A stretch of 64,000 nucleotides of DNA, taken from contig JAALGZ010000043.1 of assembly GCA_015227615.1 (NCBI GenBank), positions 62,001 to 126,000 of the forward strand, read 5' to 3'. Below, in pieces: positions 59,198 to 64,000 of the stretch. A program made the translations under genes and the position numbers. Each line of letters starts with the position of its first letter. The first letter of the stretch is position 1. Below the pieces are notes generated by a model. That model saw only the letters and a program-made list of their open reading frames with translations, was not told the origin of the DNA and did no database searches. This stretch comes from Labyrinthula sp. Ha. Lineage: Eukaryota; Sar; Bigyra; Labyrinthulida; Labyrinthulaceae.

Positions 59198-60390
59198 TTA
59201 TTTCTTATACCCAAATGCGTCGAACGCAACTTTCCATCTTTTGTATACAAGCTCTCTTAGTTCCGGATCTAGTGCATTAAACTTATTTTTTTTGTACCCA
59301 CGCAAGTTTCTTTCTTCATCTTCAACTTTTCTTTTAATAGATTCCCAACTTGGAATATTAAGAACATCATAAATTTCTTTCACTTTTCCACTTATATTCT
59401 TGGTTAGGTCTTCATACCTAAAACATAAAATGAAAAAAAAATATACCTAATTTCCATTAAGTTTTCTCCTTCTACCAAGATTCCATCGTCTTTTGCTTTC
59501 AAATATTTATTAAGCATAATTTCGTATTGAGTTAAAATCAGTTCTAAAATATCATTTGCAGCTGGTGTTTCTAAAAAACTATGTGCAAAAAGTTTATTAT
59601 AAAGATTCACAGTACTTTTAAAAACATCATAAGGATTTCTTACAATATAAATATATTTTGCATCTGGAAATACTTCATTCAAAACATGAACTCTTGCTGT
59701 ATGTAAAGGACTCTTTAAAACTAGTCTATTAGCTTTATTCTTCTTTACATTCTGATAAGTAATTTTCTTTAAAAAATGCTTAAACATATTAACCCAGGTT
59801 TCTTTTTCCTTTGTTAAATTCTCTAAGTAAAAATACTTTTTATATTTGGTAAATTCACTTGGTAAAATAGTTGCAAAATAAGGAGAAGTTGTTGAATGAC
59901 CTACTAATCCATATTCATCTTCCTGTGGCAAATCTACTCCAAGGGGCATGTTATCTTGCGCCCGCTTAGGCTCAATTCTATTCTCAACTAAACTTTTTAC
60001 TCTATCCATTAACAAAAAAGTTGTTGAAGAGGTGCATTGAAATGTTGTTGGACAGCTAAAGTTTTTTTCATCTAAGCTAAAAAGGTTATGAAGCAAAGTT
60101 GTTCCAGATCTCCAATGTCCAAGGATAAATACAGGAGAAAGATGTAATTCTTGCTTCTTGATCTCTTTTCCGTAGATGATACTTTCAAAAGTTCCGACAA
60201 CTGAGGAAAAAGTAGTAAGTAAAAAATTTACTGCTAATCTCATTCTGAATTTGTAAAATTCTATTGATCTCCAGTTTAATGCAATAAATAGAAGTAGTTG
60301 TGTTAGGGAAATACATTGCAACCAATTCCAAAGGGCGTAAGTTTGCTCTGCTTGCTCAAACGTGAAAAGTTGTTCTTCTATTTTTTTCAT
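59198..60390 (-). CDS. PAPS-dependent sulfotransferase, copy 4
   Basis: Exons 60390-59447 and 59417-59198 are joined across a 29-nt intron (59418-59446) to give 387 residues. Without splicing the frame shifts and the last 73 residues are lost as a separate short frame. The PAPS-binding GHWRSGTT has Trp in place of the Phe of the other copies. The middle motif is RAQDN rather than RPMDN, while DLPQEDE and IVRNPYDVFKST are kept. Splicing gives E-I-R-Y-E-D-L at the junction. Its middle is closest to copy 1 at the nucleotide level. A functional enzyme is likely; the acceptor is unknown. Confidence 0.88.
59689..59761 (-). repeat. 73-nt block identical in sulfotransferases 1, 3 and 4
   Basis: Copy within sulfotransferase 4; identical to 29449-29521 and 56386-56458 when read in coding orientation. 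Confidence 0.8.
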
Positions 60391-63300
60391 ATTTATTGTT
60401 AATTTAGTTTTGATTTAACTTATCAGATGTTACTTAAAGCTGGTACTTCTTAGTTGGGACATATTTGTCCTTGTTTTTCTTAGTCTATGAATTTTCTTAC
60501 TCAAAGTATTTTCTTACTCATTTTATTTTAACAATATTTAACGCCAAAAAATTTGGAGATGAAGCAACGGTATCAACACTGTTAATGGAATATCAGTTAC
60601 AAAGCTGGAACTAGTAATAGAAAATATAAGCTTAAGAGAACCATATGATCTTACTATAATGGAATTGGCACATATGTTGGTTATGTATCTTATCAAAACG
60701 TAACATATTTTGGGAAATCTGTTTATTGCGGGATAGTTTTTGTTTATTATTAGAATGAAAGTAAAACTAAATAAAGTTTAGTTCAAGAAAATTTGATGCA
60801 CAATTCATCGGAGAAATATTTAGCCCAAGAAATGGCTCTTTTAATTCTTGCGTGTGGGTTTATTTGGGAATGAATCTTTATCTCTAAACTTGCGTAGGTC
60901 TTACCATGTTCAGAAAATTAATATTACTTAACCCTATTTGAACTCTATGGGGGAGAGCTACTGGTCCTGGAAATCTATGGATCGGGGAATAGAAACAATA
61001 TATGAATGAAAGAGCGAAAAGCACGGTAAATTTTCACTTGTATCTAATTTCCACCTCGTTTCAGTTGCTGTTAATGCATTTCCTTTATATGTCTACCACC
61101 GAGTTAGCTGTCTGGCTTCGCATCTAACTTCTTGCCATTGTTCTTCATGTTGTTATTATTACTGAGTTCAATTTTATTTATAATATTTTGGTTTGACGAG
61201 GATACTAGTGTATTGTTTCCTGGCTGACAGTTGTCGGGAAGTATGCTATTTTGCTTTTTATGTTGGGTTGGTTTGGGCTTCAATTAGTTTGGCTCTGTTT
61301 CCGGAAACGGATTTTAGGGTGCCTGCTACCTTTTTGTTATCGGATGTATCAAAGATTTCGTGCTTGGTCCCTAAAAAAAGGAAGAAATATACTTGCTCTA
61401 TTTTTCGTTTTGATTCTTCCAGTAGCCAACCGCTGAACCCTGTTGTGGGCCTTAGATAGGCCTGCAACTTCTTCGCTTCTGGTGAGGTTTGACTTCATTT
61501 CTTATTTCTTATTTTCAACCTTGTCAGATTTTTTTTTCATTAAAAGAATTGTATTATTACCACTAACGCGGGCAGTATTTACTTCAAAATTTTGTTTCCC
61601 AAGGCTCACATCCCTTGAGTACTCCTTCGTGTAAATAGTCAGATGGCAGTTCGCTAAGCTAAATTTATTATTTCTCTTTGTTAGACAAAAACTTAAAACA
61701 AATCTCGAGAATCCAGAATGGAGAGCCAGCTGTTTCGCCCATATTACAATTGGTCTTATCTACGACTACAAGTGACTAATAAATAAAAAACTGAGACAAT
61801 TTATCGTACAAAATTTGGATTTAACAGTACAGTCTCATAAGCAATGCTGTCGAAGGGAGAGTGGCCCGACCAAAAGAAAGACTAAAGTCACTCTGTTTGA
61901 ATTGGTAACCTGACTAACTTTAATGGCAGCCACAAATACAATGTCGGAAACAAGGGCAACTTCTATAATATGTAAGGTTAAAGATGAAATTAAATTATAA
62001 AATAGAATCAAATATCGTCAAAAGGATTCTAGGTCTATCAGAGTACTGACATCAACCGCAGTAGAACTTTTTAGTTATCTTAAAGCAGTAGATGAAGTTG
62101 ACCACATTACTTTGACACTAGTTGCAAAAGGACAGAATAATCGCTCCTAAAATCGGAAAAAAAAGAGTTTCGAAAGGCGCAGCAGAATGAAACCAGGAAG
62201 AAATACCCATATACTCAATGCCTGATACAAAGATGTAGATGCTTACCAGATCAGTTAAGTTGTTAGTATTATCCTTATGATAAAAGAAGCATTGAATAAT
62301 TGCAAAGTGGTACAAGAAATAGAGAAAAACCAACAGGTGCACCTTGGACAGATTACAATAAATATCCCGGCAAAATGAGACGCGAGTAAGATAGATTCAG
62401 AATCAGACACAGAAAATGTACATTGGAAACATTAAGAATATGTGAAAGATTTCCTCGCAATCATGCGCAATGCTGCCCTTCGGAAATCAGCAAAACAATT
62501 CCTCCTCCATATATAGAAAACCTCACGGGTTCAGAGGCCAGAAAATGAGAGAAAGTCAAACTGTGGAAGCTCTGAATACCTAACCATAATCCAAGGTAAG
62601 AGCATAATTGTAAAAGCTAAGCTACCTTTGCCACAACACGGGCGCAGTAGTAATCTATATATCTTTTCCAGTTTGGTGTGTCGCCAAGGACTTATCTCAT
62701 CCCCAGATAAAAAATCTCCCCACTGAAGAGCGCTGGGTAAGTGGAGAAATGAGTATTAAACCTGGGCACCGTTAACACGGTAATCTGGTTTATGTCAAGA
62801 TAAACTATACTCTCCAGGAACACCACCAGTACTACAAAGGGATCCTGCTCGGAAGGAGATCGGTTAGTTGGGAACCAGTCGGCTATTTAAGTAAACTGTT
62901 GGTTTGCTTTGAGCACAGGTCATTACATGGTTCTGTAGTTGTTGTATTCAACGACCCCTATCCCTTTCTTGATTTCTCTATAATATCTTACTTGTGATAT
63001 AGTACTATAGAACTTCAGGAATCCCAAGTATATGGTTCTGTTTGGTTGGTGTCCTATATCTTTCGTAAAATATAATGTCGCTGTAATAACGTAAATATGG
63101 AAAAGAAAGAAGATAACATCTGGAAACATTCTTCACCGTACCGTCCCGCTATCATAAATAGTGATGAATATTAACTTATTGAAACTTCATTGATGATGTT
63201 TTTACCAATATTCCTATTGCTATTGTTTTCACAAGTATTTTGGTTCATGATCGACAGTAAATAATCAAACCAAGTCTGTTGAAAGTAATCGATGCCCTAT

Positions 63301-64000
63301 ATTTCCTTTTGTTGATCGGAACGAAAATAAGGTTCTTTTCATTATTGAAAACTTTTTTACCAGAACTCATGTCTTATCGCGACACACTTCATCATGTTCC
63401 TTTTGATTTCAAACAACTTAAACAAAAACTTTAATTTATTCTAATGACTCAGCGATTCAGTCCCTCGGTTTAGTTCTTAAGTGGATGTGGCACTTCTGGT
63501 TAACTCAACTGAGTTGCTCTTGGTATTTTGAACAAAATTTTTTATCCATAAAATTAGACAGATACTGTTTTAAAAGTCCTTGAAACTATTTTCTAATAGT
63601 TGCATAAATTAAATGTCACATTTCTTCCCTATACGCTTATTCCAAATCCGATTGCCGCAGACATCCGTGCAAAGTAATTTCATCTTTCTCTTACTGGAAT
63701 GCGCTATGAAGTTTCTCAAATTTAAGTAAGATTTTATAAAGAAAACTCAGCGCAAAGAATAAATAATTATCTAACCCATTGAAGGTTTCGGCTGGTAAGA
63801 ACTATTTAGAATGGTCTACTCAAACTAATCTCCATTGCTTTGATATGTCTTATTCCAATGGCTATGGTCTGCATATATAGGCTAAGATGCGATTAAGCAG
63901 AATTCTTTATAGTTTCAGGATTTACAATTGAAATAATGTCTAAAACTTAAATCCCTATATCAAATGGACTAAGGTAAGAAAATGTGGGATATAGTAAAGC
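60391..64000. other. gene-poor right end of the window
   Basis: 3.6 kb with no supported gene. Overlapping open frames at 61193-61467 occur on both strands and a frame at 61443-61634 follows, but none has a known domain. 62100-63130 is less AT-rich and reads like eroded coding sequence on the plus strand, with several stops; no family was recognised. The last 900 bp are ordinary AT-rich DNA. Confidence 0.5.

Noticed and set aside
28820-60390. Bacterial origin or stop-codon reassignment for the sulfotransferase genes
   Set aside because: All four share a spliceosomal-type intron, and TAA, TAG and TGA each end well-supported genes in the window.

Overview
This window comes from a nuclear genome of a microbial eukaryote. 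The sequence is AT-rich (about two thirds A+T by eye), uses all three standard stop codons, and carries eukaryote-only genes: a bromodomain protein, a SET-domain methyltransferase, a Sec1/Munc18-type protein, a Sld2/RecQL4-type replication factor, and a LINE. Its most diagnostic trait is very short spliceosomal introns. Nine GT-AG introns can be placed from frame logic and paralogue comparison, and all are 28-32 nt. Such introns are known from a few protist groups, but the window does not fix the lineage. No tRNA, rRNA, CRISPR array or prokaryotic operon was found.

Layout. 0-35 kb is mostly gene-poor. It holds two paralogous EGF-like/seven-helix membrane protein genes (2779-3923 and 18444-19582, both minus), a nearly full-length but broken LINE (9509-13501, minus) with target-site duplications, a heavily decayed Mutator-like transposase (about 20200-22097, plus) and one sulfotransferase gene (28820-30013). 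35.5-52.1 kb is a compact island interrupted by one 4.4-kb gap. It holds sulfotransferase 2, a bromodomain protein, a Sld2-like protein, a TIR-like 'SHAW-motif' protein, a WD40 protein, a Sec1/SCFD2-like protein, a split SET-domain methyltransferase and a stand-alone acyltransferase domain of the fungal fatty-acid-synthase/starter-unit type. Neighbours there lie as close as 3, 9, 34 and 63 bp. 52-64 kb is gene-poor again, with sulfotransferases 3 and 4 on the minus strand.

How the genes relate. The island genes look like single-copy cell-biology genes (replication, chromatin, trafficking). The genes in the deserts belong to two small lineage families: four PAPS-type sulfotransferases sharing one intron position, and two EGF-7TM proteins sharing another. 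Both families contain patches of nearly perfect nucleotide identity inside otherwise diverged genes, which suggests gene conversion. The most unusual items are the EGF plus TOM1/GPR137-like seven-helix architecture, the free-standing FAS-type acyltransferase, the SET domain interrupted by about 260 residues, and the LINE with a C2H2 finger inside its reverse transcriptase.

All family assignments were made by reading translated sequence by eye, without database searches. Intron boundaries were inferred from frame and paralogue alignment, not from transcripts.
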